A DNA stretch of 64,000 bases from Clostridia bacterium (lineage in GTDB: Bacteria; Bacillota; Clostridia; Oscillospirales; Acutalibacteraceae): positions 1 through 64,000 of the forward strand of contig JAFUQS010000056.1 in assembly GCA_017472225.1 (NCBI GenBank). Direction: 5' to 3'. The notes under the pieces are model-generated. The model saw only the letters and a list, made by a program, of their open reading frames with translations, was not told the origin of the DNA and made no database searches. Each line of letters opens with the position of its first letter. The stretch's first letter is position 1. The position numbers were made by a program, and so were the translations under genes. Shown in pieces: positions 1 to 9,669 of the stretch.

Positions 1-131
1 CAAACCTTATGGGGTACAGTGTATGCACCGCACTGCTTGCATCTTACAAGTGTCGGAGCGTCGAGCTTCCACACATTTGAACGTCTCTTATCTCTTCTTG
101 CCTTTGATACTCTTCTCTTTGGTACTGCCAT
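1..131 (-). CDS. rpmF: 50S ribosomal protein L32 (3' end cut by window edge)
   Basis: The minus strand from 131 reads MAVPKRRVSKARRDKRRS, the signature N-terminus of bacterial ribosomal protein L32 of the large subunit. It continues through a zinc-ribbon half-site (CKQCG) and leaves the window after 43 residues; the family is usually about 57-60 residues. An AAGGAGGTG ribosome site precedes the ATG. It lies directly downstream of yceD, the conserved yceD-rpmF pair of many bacteria, so co-transcription is likely. Confidence 0.95.
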   Translation of the reverse strand, partial: MAVPKRRVSKARRDKRRSNVWKLDAPTLVRCKQCGAYTVPHKV

Positions 132-174
132 CTTCCAGCACCTCCTTATAATGATAATTAAAAAAGTTAACAGT

Positions 175-669
175 TTAATCTCCCAGCAAATCCAAAAGTG
201 CCTCAAACCGAGGGTCAATTTCCTTTTTGCAGCTGCAGGGACCTTCATTTAAATTGGCACCACACTGAGGGCATACACCCTTGCAATCCTCTTTGCACAG
301 AAGCTTGCCCGGAAGTGCAAGATAAATGTCTTCCAAAGTGAGCTGTTCAATGTCAAGCTTCATGTCCTCAATAAGAATGTAATCATCATTCTCTTCATCA
401 TTGAGTTCAGACACAAGACCATGCTGCATGGGAACCTCAAAGCTCAACACAGCTTTCTCGGCACACCTGTCACAAACAATATCCATTGTGAAGGTTATCG
501 TTGCGCTGACTGTGACAAGACCCGCAGTATTCCTGATTTCACCCTTGAGCTTCACAGGTGTTGTGAATGGAAACACACCGCTTATCTCTTCTTTGGAATA
601 ATCAAAATCATAATTGACGGGAATACTGTCAATTCCGCCGTTAAACAAGCTTTCAAGTTCAATAAACAT
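175..669 (-). CDS. yceD: YceD family protein (DUF177)
   Basis: This 164-residue protein belongs to the DUF177/YceD family, which precedes rpmF across bacteria and has been linked to 23S rRNA accumulation or large-subunit assembly. An early CDRC pair (near residue 66) and a later cluster (CKEDCKGVCPQCG and CSCKKEIDPR) form the usual cysteine pattern, followed by the typical ending DPRFEALLDLL. An AGGTGAG site precedes the ATG. A consensus promoter sits immediately upstream, and the gene should share a transcript with rpmF. Confidence 0.9.
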   Translation of the reverse strand: MFIELESLFNGGIDSIPVNYDFDYSKEEISGVFPFTTPVKLKGEIRNTAGLVTVSATITFTMDIVCDRCAEKAVLSFEVPMQHGLVSELNDEENDDYILIEDMKLDIEQLTLEDIYLALPGKLLCKEDCKGVCPQCGANLNEGPCSCKKEIDPRFEALLDLLGD

Positions 670-694
670 AACTCACCTCATATTAACGAATAAC

Positions 695-723
695 ATTATA
701 TAGATGTCCGCCCGATTTGTCAA
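695..723 (-). promoter_or_regulatory. Sigma-A promoter of yceD-rpmF
   Basis: On the minus strand TTGACA (718-723) and TATAAT (695-700) are separated by 17 bases. Both hexamers are exact consensus. The expected start of transcription is about 15-20 bases before the yceD ribosome site, so the leader is short. Confidence 0.85.
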
Positions 724-788
724 TAATAAAATAAAAATTAGTTAAAAATTTTATGGAATTATCCGTTTTTATTTCGGAAAATGCGGGT

Positions 789-3700
789 TTATTTTTTTGT
801 TTTGGAAGTTATTGCCGATGAATAATAGCCGTAATATCTTACTCCCCCACTGTTTCTTATTGCACGGATTTTGAACTTATAGCTTGTGTTTCTTTTAAGC
901 GATTTGACCTTGAATGAGGTTGAAGTTGAATTTGCAACATGAACATACTTGCCCTTTGCGGGATCATACTGATAAATTCGATAGGTTGTTGCATTTTCAA
1001 CCTTTTGCCACTTAAGGGTTATGGAGTTTTTGGTCCGTGCGCTCACACTGAAGGACTTTGTTTTTCTGAGCTTAGTGTTAAAGCTGAAAACTTCAGAACG
1101 ACTTCCCTGTGTATACACCTTGCCATCCTTCATAACATACGGAATAACATAATATTTATCCGTTGTGCCCGGTGTGAGATTTTTAACCGAAACGCTTAAT
1201 TTCGAAGTTGTTGCAATAAGCTTATACTTTTTGGTTGAGCTGTTATATTTATACACCTTATATCTGTTTACAGATTCACTCGACGCTGACCACTTGAGGG
1301 TATATGACACAGCAGTCTGATTTGAAATTGACAGCTTTTCTATGGTTTTTGCCTTGGTTACAAAGGAGTATGTTGCCCGGTCACCCTTCTGCGCACCGGT
1401 TGTAGCTTTGATATATGCCCTTATTCTCACCTTCTGACCTGTGGCATCCTTAAGTCCTGTCAAGGTGTACTTGTTTGTTGTTACATTTGCTTTATGCCTG
1501 TATTTTCCGTTTTCATAAAGATAAACGGTATAGTAATCTGCATTTTTTACCTTGTTCCATTTGAGAGTTACCTTATCGGAATAAACAGTTGACCTGACAT
1601 TGACAAGTGCTCCCGGCTTTGTTGCAACTGAGAATTCCTCAGCAGAGGTGCTTTCTTTTATAACATTGCCTGAAACACGTGTTGCCGTGAGCTTATATAC
1701 GGTTTTCGCTGACGGTTCCAGATTTTTGAGCGTGTACTCTGTGCCTTTTATATCTGCCACCTTTTCAAATTCATTTCCTTTTTTTCGATACAAGGTGTAA
1801 TACGATGCATTTCTGACCTCATCCCAGAAAACAGTGTATGAATTTCCGGTGACATTACCCGCCTTAATACCCTTGACCGCAGGCATCTCAAACTCAAAAG
1901 CCACTTCAAGCTCATCAGAATATTCAGAATATGAAATTATATTGTCATACTGAACATATGCCCTTACTTTAAACAGAGCTCTGTCGGCATACTCTTCCGG
2001 AACATTGAAGCTGACGGTATCGGAATAAGCGTCTCCGATTTTAGTATATTTACCAGCGGAATTATCATAAGCATAAATCTCATATCCGTTGACATTCTGC
2101 ACGGCATTCCATGTAAGCTTCAGTCCCTGCTCAGCAGAATAATTGAAGGATAAGCCCGAAACCTTTGCGGGATTGGTTACGACACTGCAGCCCTGCATTG
2201 CGCTGTTGATATAACCGTATTTATACACATAGCGGGCATAGACCTTATAGTGATTTCCGCTTTCCAGGTTTGTGAAGGTATATTTATTAGCCGTTTTACT
2301 TGCAACCTTAACAGAGCCGTTTTTGGTATTCACAAGAAAATAGCCGTATCTTTTTGCAGACTCATTTTTTGTAAGACTTACGGTAACACTGTCCGATCCC
2401 GCCGTAACCTTCATACCCTTTACTGCATAATCGGTTTGTGACACGGTATATTTAGCCTTGTCATAACCACCTGTTGAGGTGTAAGAGGTAATATAAACTG
2501 TTCCGTTTTTAAGGAATTTCACCGTATCACCGTCAGTTACGGTACAGTATCTGTAATCTGATGATACAAGACCGCCGTAAAGACTGTTATTAGTTTTGAA
2601 AAACTGCATTTCAAAGGAGCCAACGGGAACATAGGTGGTGGTTGTGATATCCACAAAATCCGCATCAATATATCCCTGATAGGTTACGGAATCAACGGTA
2701 ATGCTCACCTTATACCATATGGGACAGGCAAGGATATTGAGGTAATATTCTGAATCGGTGAAATTTTTTGAAAGAATTTTCACTTCAGCTCCGCTTGAAA
2801 CAGCAACAGACGAGCCTGATGAAGCTTTAACATCAGCATAGCTTTTTGCAGGACCTGTTTTGAGTGCGGCTCTTGTTGAATTGACAGTTCCGTACTGAAG
2901 CCTTGTGTCCGTAAGCTTAACAGTACCCGAAGCATTATCCTGTCCACTCATGTTTTCATAAACGGGAATGGAAAAGGTTATGCTGCCGCCGAGCATACCG
3001 AGAGAAGCATATGAGGCATAAGTTGAATATCCCTGAGAAAGAGCACCGGTAAGATTCGTCATATACTGATGACTGTAAAGCTTATAATATCCGTCAGGAT
3101 TTACATTAAAGCGCTGAAGATATCCTGTATACTGCCCTTTTGCAATGTATTCCTCAGCAAGGAACTGAGCACCACCCATAATTGATTTGCGTGGTGTGTT
3201 CCAAGGGCGACCATAGGTTGTTTTGTTGGTTTCTCCGCCCTTTGCCCACAGAAGACCTCTGGCAATTGCACCCGAGCCATCGGTAGCCCCGATATTATAG
3301 AAGTTATATATACCGGGATAAGTCGGATGGTCTCCGTAAATGCTGTAAGAACCGTCAGACCCAAGCTCGTTGAGAATTTTTGAAGCAAGATAGCAAGGAT
3401 TGATATTGTAGGTTCTGCCAGCATCATAAATTACATCGGCATAGGTTTCATCGGTTTTCACCGTTGTAAGCTCCTGTGTTTTTTCGTTATAGCTCAGATA
3501 TTCGATTTTTGCATTTGACATGAAGGAGCCCTTGAGAATTTTTTCAATCATCTCAATGGAATAATTTTCGTTGAATTCGAGAACCTCAAACTGAAAAATA
3601 CCATCCTCAGTGAGAAAGTTTCTCGGGTCAAGAAAATATTCAACAGCAAAACGGTTAGCCTGAACAAAGCCACCGTCCTTATAATCAAAAGCACCTGTTT

Positions 3701-4016
3701 CCGGGTTATAATCCCCACTGTCATGACTTTTCCAGATTTTACTTGAAGCAGAGGCTGAAACAAGAGATTTTTCGCCATATTCACCCTGCACGACCTCATT
3801 CCAATCAAGTCCTGTCATAAAGGGAACGAACTCCCATTCGGGATATTTTTCATGAAGCTCCGTAAGATAAGGCTTATAGCTTTCAGGAAAAGCAGCAATG
3901 CTCTTTTCAAATTCATCATCTGCGGCATAAGTGAAAAGAGATAGAACAGCAGTCATTACGAAAATGAGAAAAACTACAGCACCGATTTTTTTCATTTTTT
4001 TAGCTTTACCTTTCAT
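789..4016 (-). CDS. Secreted cell-wall glucosaminidase with SH3-like and fibronectin type III repeats
   Basis: This 1075-residue protein has a hydrophobic signal segment (residues 11-31, ending TYAADD) and should be exported. Residues about 35-330 resemble LytD-type endo-beta-N-acetylglucosaminidases (GH73-like), with a candidate catalytic glutamate in ASKILNELGSDG near residue 213 and the downstream NFYNIGA and GRPWNTPRKSI blocks. Residues about 365-460 look like a bacterial SH3-type wall-binding module. The rest, from about 525, holds around six fibronectin type III repeats seen as recurring LKWNKV..A..Y.VY patterns. It probably trims peptidoglycan outside the cell. A DivIVA-like gene precedes it by 31 bases, suggesting one operon. 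The exact GH family is inferred from motifs. Confidence 0.75.
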   Translation of the reverse strand: MKGKAKKMKKIGAVVFLIFVMTAVLSLFTYAADDEFEKSIAAFPESYKPYLTELHEKYPEWEFVPFMTGLDWNEVVQGEYGEKSLVSASASSKIWKSHDSGDYNPETGAFDYKDGGFVQANRFAVEYFLDPRNFLTEDGIFQFEVLEFNENYSIEMIEKILKGSFMSNAKIEYLSYNEKTQELTTVKTDETYADVIYDAGRTYNINPCYLASKILNELGSDGSYSIYGDHPTYPGIYNFYNIGATDGSGAIARGLLWAKGGETNKTTYGRPWNTPRKSIMGGAQFLAEEYIAKGQYTGYLQRFNVNPDGYYKLYSHQYMTNLTGALSQGYSTYASYASLGMLGGSITFSIPVYENMSGQDNASGTVKLTDTRLQYGTVNSTRAALKTGPAKSYADVKASSGSSVAVSSGAEVKILSKNFTDSEYYLNILACPIWYKVSITVDSVTYQGYIDADFVDITTTTYVPVGSFEMQFFKTNNSLYGGLVSSDYRYCTVTDGDTVKFLKNGTVYITSYTSTGGYDKAKYTVSQTDYAVKGMKVTAGSDSVTVSLTKNESAKRYGYFLVNTKNGSVKVASKTANKYTFTNLESGNHYKVYARYVYKYGYINSAMQGCSVVTNPAKVSGLSFNYSAEQGLKLTWNAVQNVNGYEIYAYDNSAGKYTKIGDAYSDTVSFNVPEEYADRALFKVRAYVQYDNIISYSEYSDELEVAFEFEMPAVKGIKAGNVTGNSYTVFWDEVRNASYYTLYRKKGNEFEKVADIKGTEYTLKNLEPSAKTVYKLTATRVSGNVIKESTSAEEFSVATKPGALVNVRSTVYSDKVTLKWNKVKNADYYTVYLYENGKYRHKANVTTNKYTLTGLKDATGQKVRIRAYIKATTGAQKGDRATYSFVTKAKTIEKLSISNQTAVSYTLKWSASSESVNRYKVYKYNSSTKKYKLIATTSKLSVSVKNLTPGTTDKYYVIPYVMKDGKVYTQGSRSEVFSFNTKLRKTKSFSVSARTKNSITLKWQKVENATTYRIYQYDPAKGKYVHVANSTSTSFKVKSLKRNTSYKFKIRAIRNSGGVRYYGYYSSAITSKTKK

Positions 4017-4047
4017 ATTCTTTCACATCCTGACAAGTTAAAAATCT

Positions 4048-4656
4048 TTATTTTAAAAATGAAGCTCCACCGAGAATATCGAGGATATTTCTTTTTTCCG
4101 GCTCATTTTCCTTTTTCACGGTTGCTTCTTCAACAGCTTCCGTGCTGCAGCAAAAGGAATCGGTAGCCTTGAGAATTGAAGAAACCTTATCCGTAACTTC
4201 TTCAGCTTCAACAGCTATTTCTTCGTATTCCTCAACTGCTTTTTCCTCAACAGAATCCTCGGTATCAACAGCAATTTCCCCGGCAACTGTCTTTTTTTCA
4301 ATTACCACCGACACGGCATTTTCGGAAACTCTGTCCATAAAATCGCAAAGACTTTTGCAAAGCTCATCAGCGACCATACGAAGCTTCTGAGTTGCTTCAT
4401 TGATATCACTCACGGGGTTCATTTCCGGCTCTGCAGCTTCTTCATTGACAACTATTTCTTCAATTTCAGGTGTATCCATTGCTTCACAGATTGTTTCAAG
4501 CTCCCTGATTTTTTCATTGAGCTGAGATACCGTCTGATCAACTTCCTTTTTATAATCGAAAAATTCATTTTTCATTTTTTCAATGTAGCTGATTACATCT
4601 TCTCTGTTGAAGCCGCCGAAGGCTGCTCTGCGGAACTTATTATAATTATTTTCCAT
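4048..4656 (-). CDS. DivIVA-like coiled-coil protein
   Basis: The 202-residue protein begins with a short segment containing FGGFNREDVISYIEKM, which resembles the membrane-binding N-terminus of DivIVA/GpsB proteins. A coiled coil follows (about residues 28-60, KKEVDQTVSQLNEKIRELE). The remainder is very acidic, rich in E, V and A, and of low complexity. Proteins of this type mark curved membrane or division sites and recruit wall enzymes. The next gene encodes a wall hydrolase, so a link to septal wall turnover is plausible but inferred. Confidence 0.6.
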   Translation of the reverse strand: MENNYNKFRRAAFGGFNREDVISYIEKMKNEFFDYKKEVDQTVSQLNEKIRELETICEAMDTPEIEEIVVNEEAAEPEMNPVSDINEATQKLRMVADELCKSLCDFMDRVSENAVSVVIEKKTVAGEIAVDTEDSVEEKAVEEYEEIAVEAEEVTDKVSSILKATDSFCCSTEAVEEATVKKENEPEKRNILDILGGASFLK

Positions 4657-4696
4657 GTTTTTACTGCCCCTTTTTTATACAAACTTTTACATAATA

Positions 4697-4726
4697 ATTC
4701 TAACATAAAACACTCTCTGATTGCAA
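4697..4726 (-). promoter_or_regulatory. Candidate promoter of the divIVA-like/glucosaminidase operon
   Basis: On the minus strand TTGCAA (4721-4726) and TAGAAT (4697-4702) are 18 bases apart, with a TG just before the -10 box. It lies back to back with the cca promoter; the two -35 boxes are only five bases apart, so the two polymerases probably compete. Confidence 0.5.
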
Positions 4727-4731
4727 CCTTA

Positions 4732-4761
4732 TTGCAAAAAATAATGATTTTGGTATATAAT
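4732..4761 (+). promoter_or_regulatory. Candidate promoter of cca
   Basis: TTGCAA (4732-4737) and a perfect TATAAT (4756-4761) are 18 bases apart, followed by the AGGAAGTGAG ribosome site of cca. This arrangement rules out any cca start codon upstream of 4783. Confidence 0.6.
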
Positions 4762-4782
4762 AGCAGAAAAGGAAGTGAGAAG

Positions 4783-6105
4783 ATGAATCTGCTTGACCCG
4801 AAAGCCGCCTTCGTGATTGAAAGGCTTAATCATGCCGGGTACGAAGCCTACCTTGTGGGCGGTGCCGTGCGTGACCTCATTATGAACAAAGAGCCGAAGG
4901 ACACTGACATTACAACAAGTGCCCTGCCCCACGAAACCAAAAAGGTGTTTGAAGATTATCCGATTATTGAAACCGGACTCAAGCACGGAACGGTGACTTT
5001 GCTTTTAAATCACACGCCAATTGAAATTACAACCTTCCGCATTGAAACAGGATACAGCGACGGCAGACATCCTGATAAGGTAGATTTTACCAAAGATATC
5101 ACAAAAGACCTTTCCCGCCGTGATTTCACGATGAACAGCATAGCATATAATCCCGTAACGGGTTTTGTTGACCCGTTCAACGGAAAAGATGACATAAAAA
5201 ACGGTATTATCCGTTGTGTCGGCACACCGAAGGAACGCTTCACAGAGGATTCACTCAGAGTACTGAGAGCCATCCGCTTTGCTTCTTCTTCAGGATTCAG
5301 TATTGACGGGGAAACAGAAAGAGCCATGACAGAATGTAAGCATTTGCTCAGCAACATTTCCATGGAAAGGGTTTATTCTGAAATTGTAAAGCTCCTTTGT
5401 GGAAGAAATGTGAAACAGGTCCTTTTGAAATATTCCGGAATCATTTCCGTTGTAATTCCCGAAATCAGCAGAATGGCAGGATTTGACCAGCATAATTTTC
5501 ATCATAAATACGACCTTTTGGAGCACACGGCAACAGTCACCGAAAGCATTGAACCTGTCCCTCACCTGAGACTTGCCGCTTTTTTGCATGATGTTGCCAA
5601 GCCACGGTGCATGAGCTTCGACGATGACGGTGTAGGACATTTTTACGGACATCCTGCATTGGGAGCAAAAATCGCCGACGAGATTCTGCAAAAGCTTAAA
5701 TGCGACAACGAAACAAGAGAAAAGGTTGTAAAGCTTATCAAGCTTCACGATAATCCGATTGAGGAAAATGAAAGAATCATCAAGCGTAAGCTCAGAAGCA
5801 TCGGGAAAGACCTGCTTTATGATCTGATTGCACTTCAGAAGGCTGACACAATGGGACTTGCAGATGAGTTTCAATGCCGTCATGAGCACTTCAGAATCCT
5901 CACCGAAATGACGGAAAGAATTTTGGAAGAAGAACAGTGCTTTTCCCTTAAGGCACTTGCAGTTAACGGACACGATATGATAGAATGCGGCTTCAAGGGA
6001 AAAGAAATAGGTGAAAAGCTGAATTGGCTTCTTGAAGCAGTTATTGACGGAAAAATTGAGAATGAGAAAGACGCTCTTATCGAGCAATTGAAAAAAGACC
6101 GGTAA
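4783..6105 (+). CDS. cca: CCA tRNA nucleotidyltransferase
   Basis: This class II CCA-adding enzyme repairs or adds the 3' CCA end of tRNAs in the cytoplasm. The N-terminal nucleotidyltransferase head has YLVGGAVRDLIMNKEPKDTDI, with the DxD metal pair, then RRDFTMNSIAYNP and RVLRAIRFASS, all typical of the family. The central region has an HD-type metal site (HDVAKP, near residue 270) and a helical tail. The start is placed at ATG 4783 because AGGAAGTGAGAAG lies just before it and the promoter -10 box ends at 4761; a longer in-frame reading would start inside the promoter. That gives 440 residues, normal for the family. A hairpin follows the stop codon. Confidence 0.95.
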   Translation: MNLLDPKAAFVIERLNHAGYEAYLVGGAVRDLIMNKEPKDTDITTSALPHETKKVFEDYPIIETGLKHGTVTLLLNHTPIEITTFRIETGYSDGRHPDKVDFTKDITKDLSRRDFTMNSIAYNPVTGFVDPFNGKDDIKNGIIRCVGTPKERFTEDSLRVLRAIRFASSSGFSIDGETERAMTECKHLLSNISMERVYSEIVKLLCGRNVKQVLLKYSGIISVVIPEISRMAGFDQHNFHHKYDLLEHTATVTESIEPVPHLRLAAFLHDVAKPRCMSFDDDGVGHFYGHPALGAKIADEILQKLKCDNETREKVVKLIKLHDNPIEENERIIKRKLRSIGKDLLYDLIALQKADTMGLADEFQCRHEHFRILTEMTERILEEEQCFSLKALAVNGHDMIECGFKGKEIGEKLNWLLEAVIDGKIENEKDALIEQLKKDR

Positions 6106-6116
6106 AAAAGCAAGAG

Positions 6117-6150
6117 CACCTGAACGAATGTATCGTTCAGGTGTTGTTGC
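6117..6150 (+). terminator. Hairpin terminator after cca
   Basis: A perfect 11-bp stem (6117-6127 with 6133-6143) and a 5-base loop begin 12 bases after the cca stop. The following tract, ttgttgcg, is only moderately T-rich, so termination strength is uncertain. Confidence 0.55.
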
Positions 6151-6200
6151 GTAAAATCAAACCTCGATTTTTTGAATCCTAATCACACAATGCTTCCGTT

Positions 6201-7766
6201 TCAGTTTTCTTTTTGCTTCTCATATTCTGCATATAGCTTATCGAATTCTTGAATAGAAACGTTTTTAAACTGCACATCACTATCTATTTTATGGAAAAGC
6301 TTATATCTTTCGCTCCAAAGCTCATCGGTAAGATAACTTACCCAAAGGTAATATTTATTGGGCAGGTCACAAACAACAACGGTCTTTTTTCCTTGTTCGA
6401 GCTGATACTGAACGAACTCATTTCGTTTTTGATCGTAAACATGAACAGGATGGAATATACCGATATAAAAATACAGTTGCACAAGAACAACAACTACCAA
6501 GCCATAGAATGCAGCTTTATAATTAAAACTGTTGATTTTAATATCTCTTGTAACATATCCGAAAAGAGCAACCGCAAACATCATTGTAAACAGATACGAA
6601 ACAAAAAAACAGCGGGGTCCAATCGGATTAACAACCAGAAGTGGTGCCACAACAACAGGCACACAACAAGCAGGCAACATAATTCTGAATTTGTAGCCCT
6701 TTTCAATACATAAAACTGAAATAATTACCAATGTAACAATGAATATCAACGCAAGTTTGTTCTGATATTTATCCTCCAACATATAACCGAAGGAATAACC
6801 GACAACCTCATTATGATTAAAATAATCCGTAAGGAAAATTAAAGCCGCACATATAACATTAGTCGTTGCGGAAATTACCGATACTGCATTTTTAACTTTG
6901 TTGTCGGAATTTTTCACAAATCTTACAGTTAAAGCAACTAAGAGAACCGAAATAACTATACACAACAAGCAATTTGAAATCACTGTATTTTCCATAATGG
7001 AATGGAAATGTTCTTCAATCATAAGCATTGTATCTTCTGCAGTGCTCGCAGTGGTTCTGTAACCATCAGCCCCTTTGGCAATATTTCTGTATGACGAATT
7101 GGAGAACATTATCAGTGCGCCTGAAACAGAACCTATAAAAAAGCTTACATGTGCCGGATATACTTTTCTAAATTTGATACCTGTATAAAAAATCACTGCA
7201 ACACCCAAGCAAATATTAAACAGTGTAATATTTTCAATGAACAACGCACCGCAGACGCCCATAAGAAATGTTACCGGAAACAAGAATTTATGATACTCGG
7301 GCGCTCTTTTGTAAGTTATATTCTTCACAATTATAAGATATCCTGCACTTATAATGGCAGAAGGTACATAGTTTGAAAATCCCGCAGTCCAGACTACCGA
7401 TTGCAAAAACATATATCTGGGCATTGAAAAAAACAAAGCAAGAGCCATAAGCAGTGCCGTGTTTTTCTTAAAAGGAGTAAATTTATAGCATATATAACAA
7501 GCAAGATAATAAGAAACAGCCATAACTACAGAATCAAGCAGTTTGCTCCTTGTAACAGCCAACACGAGAAGATTACCAAGATATCTGCCATTATATGCAT
7601 CAAAAAAGGTTTTTAGTCTGTCAATTCCCATCTGACTTCCCCAAGCCCAATCATCACCGGTATACGGAAAAAAATAAGCAAGGACAGCAAAGGAAACAAG
7701 AGCTATAACACTGATAGCATAAAATACATATCCGGATTTTTGTTTTTCCTTCAACACAAGCTTCAC
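6201..7766 (-). CDS. Polytopic membrane protein, DUF6056-like
   Basis: The 521-residue protein has about 11 to 12 hydrophobic helices spread over its length. An early loop contains FPYTGDDWAWGS and another NGRYLGNL, resembling the acidic first loop of DUF6056 and other GT-C-like proteins that act on lipid-linked sugars at the membrane. Charged tail segments (about 440-520) look extracytoplasmic. No enzymatic function can be assigned. It stands alone, with 165 bases to the alpha-galactosidase upstream. A role in decorating wall polymers is possible but not shown. Confidence 0.55.
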   Translation of the reverse strand: MKLVLKEKQKSGYVFYAISVIALVSFAVLAYFFPYTGDDWAWGSQMGIDRLKTFFDAYNGRYLGNLLVLAVTRSKLLDSVVMAVSYYLACYICYKFTPFKKNTALLMALALFFSMPRYMFLQSVVWTAGFSNYVPSAIISAGYLIIVKNITYKRAPEYHKFLFPVTFLMGVCGALFIENITLFNICLGVAVIFYTGIKFRKVYPAHVSFFIGSVSGALIMFSNSSYRNIAKGADGYRTTASTAEDTMLMIEEHFHSIMENTVISNCLLCIVISVLLVALTVRFVKNSDNKVKNAVSVISATTNVICAALIFLTDYFNHNEVVGYSFGYMLEDKYQNKLALIFIVTLVIISVLCIEKGYKFRIMLPACCVPVVVAPLLVVNPIGPRCFFVSYLFTMMFAVALFGYVTRDIKINSFNYKAAFYGLVVVVLVQLYFYIGIFHPVHVYDQKRNEFVQYQLEQGKKTVVVCDLPNKYYLWVSYLTDELWSERYKLFHKIDSDVQFKNVSIQEFDKLYAEYEKQKEN

Positions 7767-7863
7767 CCTCCGAAAGTTACAAAATATTTAGTAAAAATTT
7801 TTTTCTGAGACCAAGACAATATAGCAGATTTCATAATTTTTGTCAATGGCTGAACCGCATTGA

Positions 7864-7908
7864 CAAAAAACAGACACGAAAGGCGGCACTTCGCAAAGAA
7901 GTGCCACC
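7864..7908 (-). terminator. Possible terminator after the GH27 gene
   Basis: An 11-bp stem with one mismatch (7882-7892 with 7898-7908, loop GCAAA) lies about 25 bases beyond the alpha-galactosidase stop on the minus strand. A run of six T residues comes only about 11 bases after the stem, so it is not a textbook terminator. Confidence 0.4.
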
Positions 7909-7932
7909 CGATATGATTTTTCGCAAAATTAT

Positions 7933-9657
7933 TTACCCGATAACATAAACCTTTACGCCATGCTTCGGTACGGAAGTGATAATTTCACTTGCATTTTCCA
8001 TGCATTTATCTTCCCACACATCGCACACATCATAGCCGTCCTTCTTAGGAAGGTTAAGATAGCCGAGATTGGTCAGGTCCTTAAGCTCAAGCTTTGCACT
8101 CTTTTCTGAGCCGGCCTTATTCAAAATGCAGACTGCAACCTTTGAATTTTCCAAAGGCTTTACAAGAATATCAACAAGACCTGTCTTTATTCTTCTGCAC
8201 TGAACACCAAGAATATCCTGATTGATTGCAATCATTTTTTTGTTTGTGAGAATCTGATAAACCTTGCTTTCGGTGTCAATTGTGCCGTCTGCCTTGATGA
8301 ACTTTCTTACATCGTTACCGAGAATAAGCGGTGCGTTCATCATACACCAGAGGCTGAAATGACTCTTATTTTCTTCATAGGTAAGATTGCCGTTACCCAC
8401 TTCGAGCATATCCGGGTCATTCCATGCACCAACCGAAGCATATTTTGCAAGCTTGACATTATGCTCATAAATACCCACAACCGATGCCCATACAGCCTGG
8501 ATATCGGGAGTTGTTCTCCAGAGATTACCTGCCTCAGCACCCCACTTCCACGGGCGGTTATAACCCCATTCGCAAAGTGAGAATACAATAGGCTTTTCAG
8601 GCACACCGTTTTCTTCGGCATATTTTTTTGTGGCCCTTTTAAGCTCTCTGCCCATCAGCTTATACTGAATTGCGGCGCTATCCATTCTTGAGCCTACGGG
8701 GTTTGAAAACTCAACTGTGTTTATGCCCTCCTGAAGATAAATATTCGTCTGCAGTTTTCCTTCGGGAGTCCAGTTCTTTCTGCTCACACAATAGATATGG
8801 TATTCCTCATGACCGTTGACAACAGCCATGATAAACTTTTCTTTTCTTGCATCTTTTCTGATATCAATGTTGAGAATATACTCCCCTGCCTCGGGAGCTT
8901 CAACCTCAACGGTAAAGCTGCCGTTTCTTGCATCAAGTCCGTCAACATAATTTCCGGGGTCAACCTTTTCATCGGGTACAACCCTTGCAAGACCTTTAAG
9001 CTTCATTTCCGCAGATGTGAAGTAAGCAAAAGGTTCACCTGCACCTTCCTTTGCAAAGGATACGGCAATAACTCTCGGAGCGAGTGAAGGAATGGGAACA
9101 TTGTGACAGAAGTCATATTTGAAATATTCTATTCCCCATGAAGCAAAGGTTTCAGCATCTGTTCTTTCATGCAAAAGGCTTGCGGGATAATCCTCACAGG
9201 TGTGAGTGCCGTTTGATGAATAAATACCAAGCTTGATACCACGTTCATTGACATATTCGGAAAGAGCCTTGATTCCGTTCGGGAATGTAATTTTATCGCA
9301 TTGAAGTCTGCCGTCAGCATCACGGGTTGAGCTCTGCCAGCAGTCATCAATATTTACATAGGTATAGCCTGCCTCAGCAAGGCCGCTGTTTTTCATTGCA
9401 TCTGCAATTTCCTTGATGAGATTTTCATTGATTTTGTGACGGAAAAGATTCCAGCTTGACCAACCCATGGGCGGAGTGAGGGCAACACCGTTGTTGTACC
9501 CTCTTTCGGCACACTGAGTGAGTCTCAGCTTACCCACTGCCTTTTTTACAGAGCAAATGGGACAATATGTTTTCTCGCTGATTTTCTTTGCAGCAATACC
9601 TGCCCCTGCCGTGGCACCGGCAGCCGCAACGGTTACGATGGCTTTTTTTAAATTCAT
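7933..9657 (-). CDS. Alpha-galactosidase, GH27, with an internal carbohydrate-binding-like insert
   Basis: GH27 enzymes remove terminal alpha-galactose with retention of configuration. The barrel starts at LTPPMGWSSWNLF (about residue 60), with YVNIDDCWQ and the nucleophile segment YFKYDFC (about 180). The second half resumes with FSLCEWGYNRPWKWG (about 345), LWRTTPDI with the likely acid/base aspartate (about 385), and WNDPDMLEVGNG. Between the two halves, residues about 186-335 form an extra beta-rich module (FTVEVEAPEAGEYILNIDI, INTVEFSNP) resembling CBM35/CBM6 folds. The N-terminus has a small hydrophobic Ala/Gly segment (4-24) followed by CPIC, perhaps a membrane anchor. It is last in an esterase-transporter-GH27 operon. 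The protein has 574 residues, longer than simple GH27 enzymes because of the insert. Confidence 0.85.
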   Translation of the reverse strand: MNLKKAIVTVAAAGATAGAGIAAKKISEKTYCPICSVKKAVGKLRLTQCAERGYNNGVALTPPMGWSSWNLFRHKINENLIKEIADAMKNSGLAEAGYTYVNIDDCWQSSTRDADGRLQCDKITFPNGIKALSEYVNERGIKLGIYSSNGTHTCEDYPASLLHERTDAETFASWGIEYFKYDFCHNVPIPSLAPRVIAVSFAKEGAGEPFAYFTSAEMKLKGLARVVPDEKVDPGNYVDGLDARNGSFTVEVEAPEAGEYILNIDIRKDARKEKFIMAVVNGHEEYHIYCVSRKNWTPEGKLQTNIYLQEGINTVEFSNPVGSRMDSAAIQYKLMGRELKRATKKYAEENGVPEKPIVFSLCEWGYNRPWKWGAEAGNLWRTTPDIQAVWASVVGIYEHNVKLAKYASVGAWNDPDMLEVGNGNLTYEENKSHFSLWCMMNAPLILGNDVRKFIKADGTIDTESKVYQILTNKKMIAINQDILGVQCRRIKTGLVDILVKPLENSKVAVCILNKAGSEKSAKLELKDLTNLGYLNLPKKDGYDVCDVWEDKCMENASEIITSVPKHGVKVYVIG

Positions 9658-9669
9658 AATAATTCTCCT

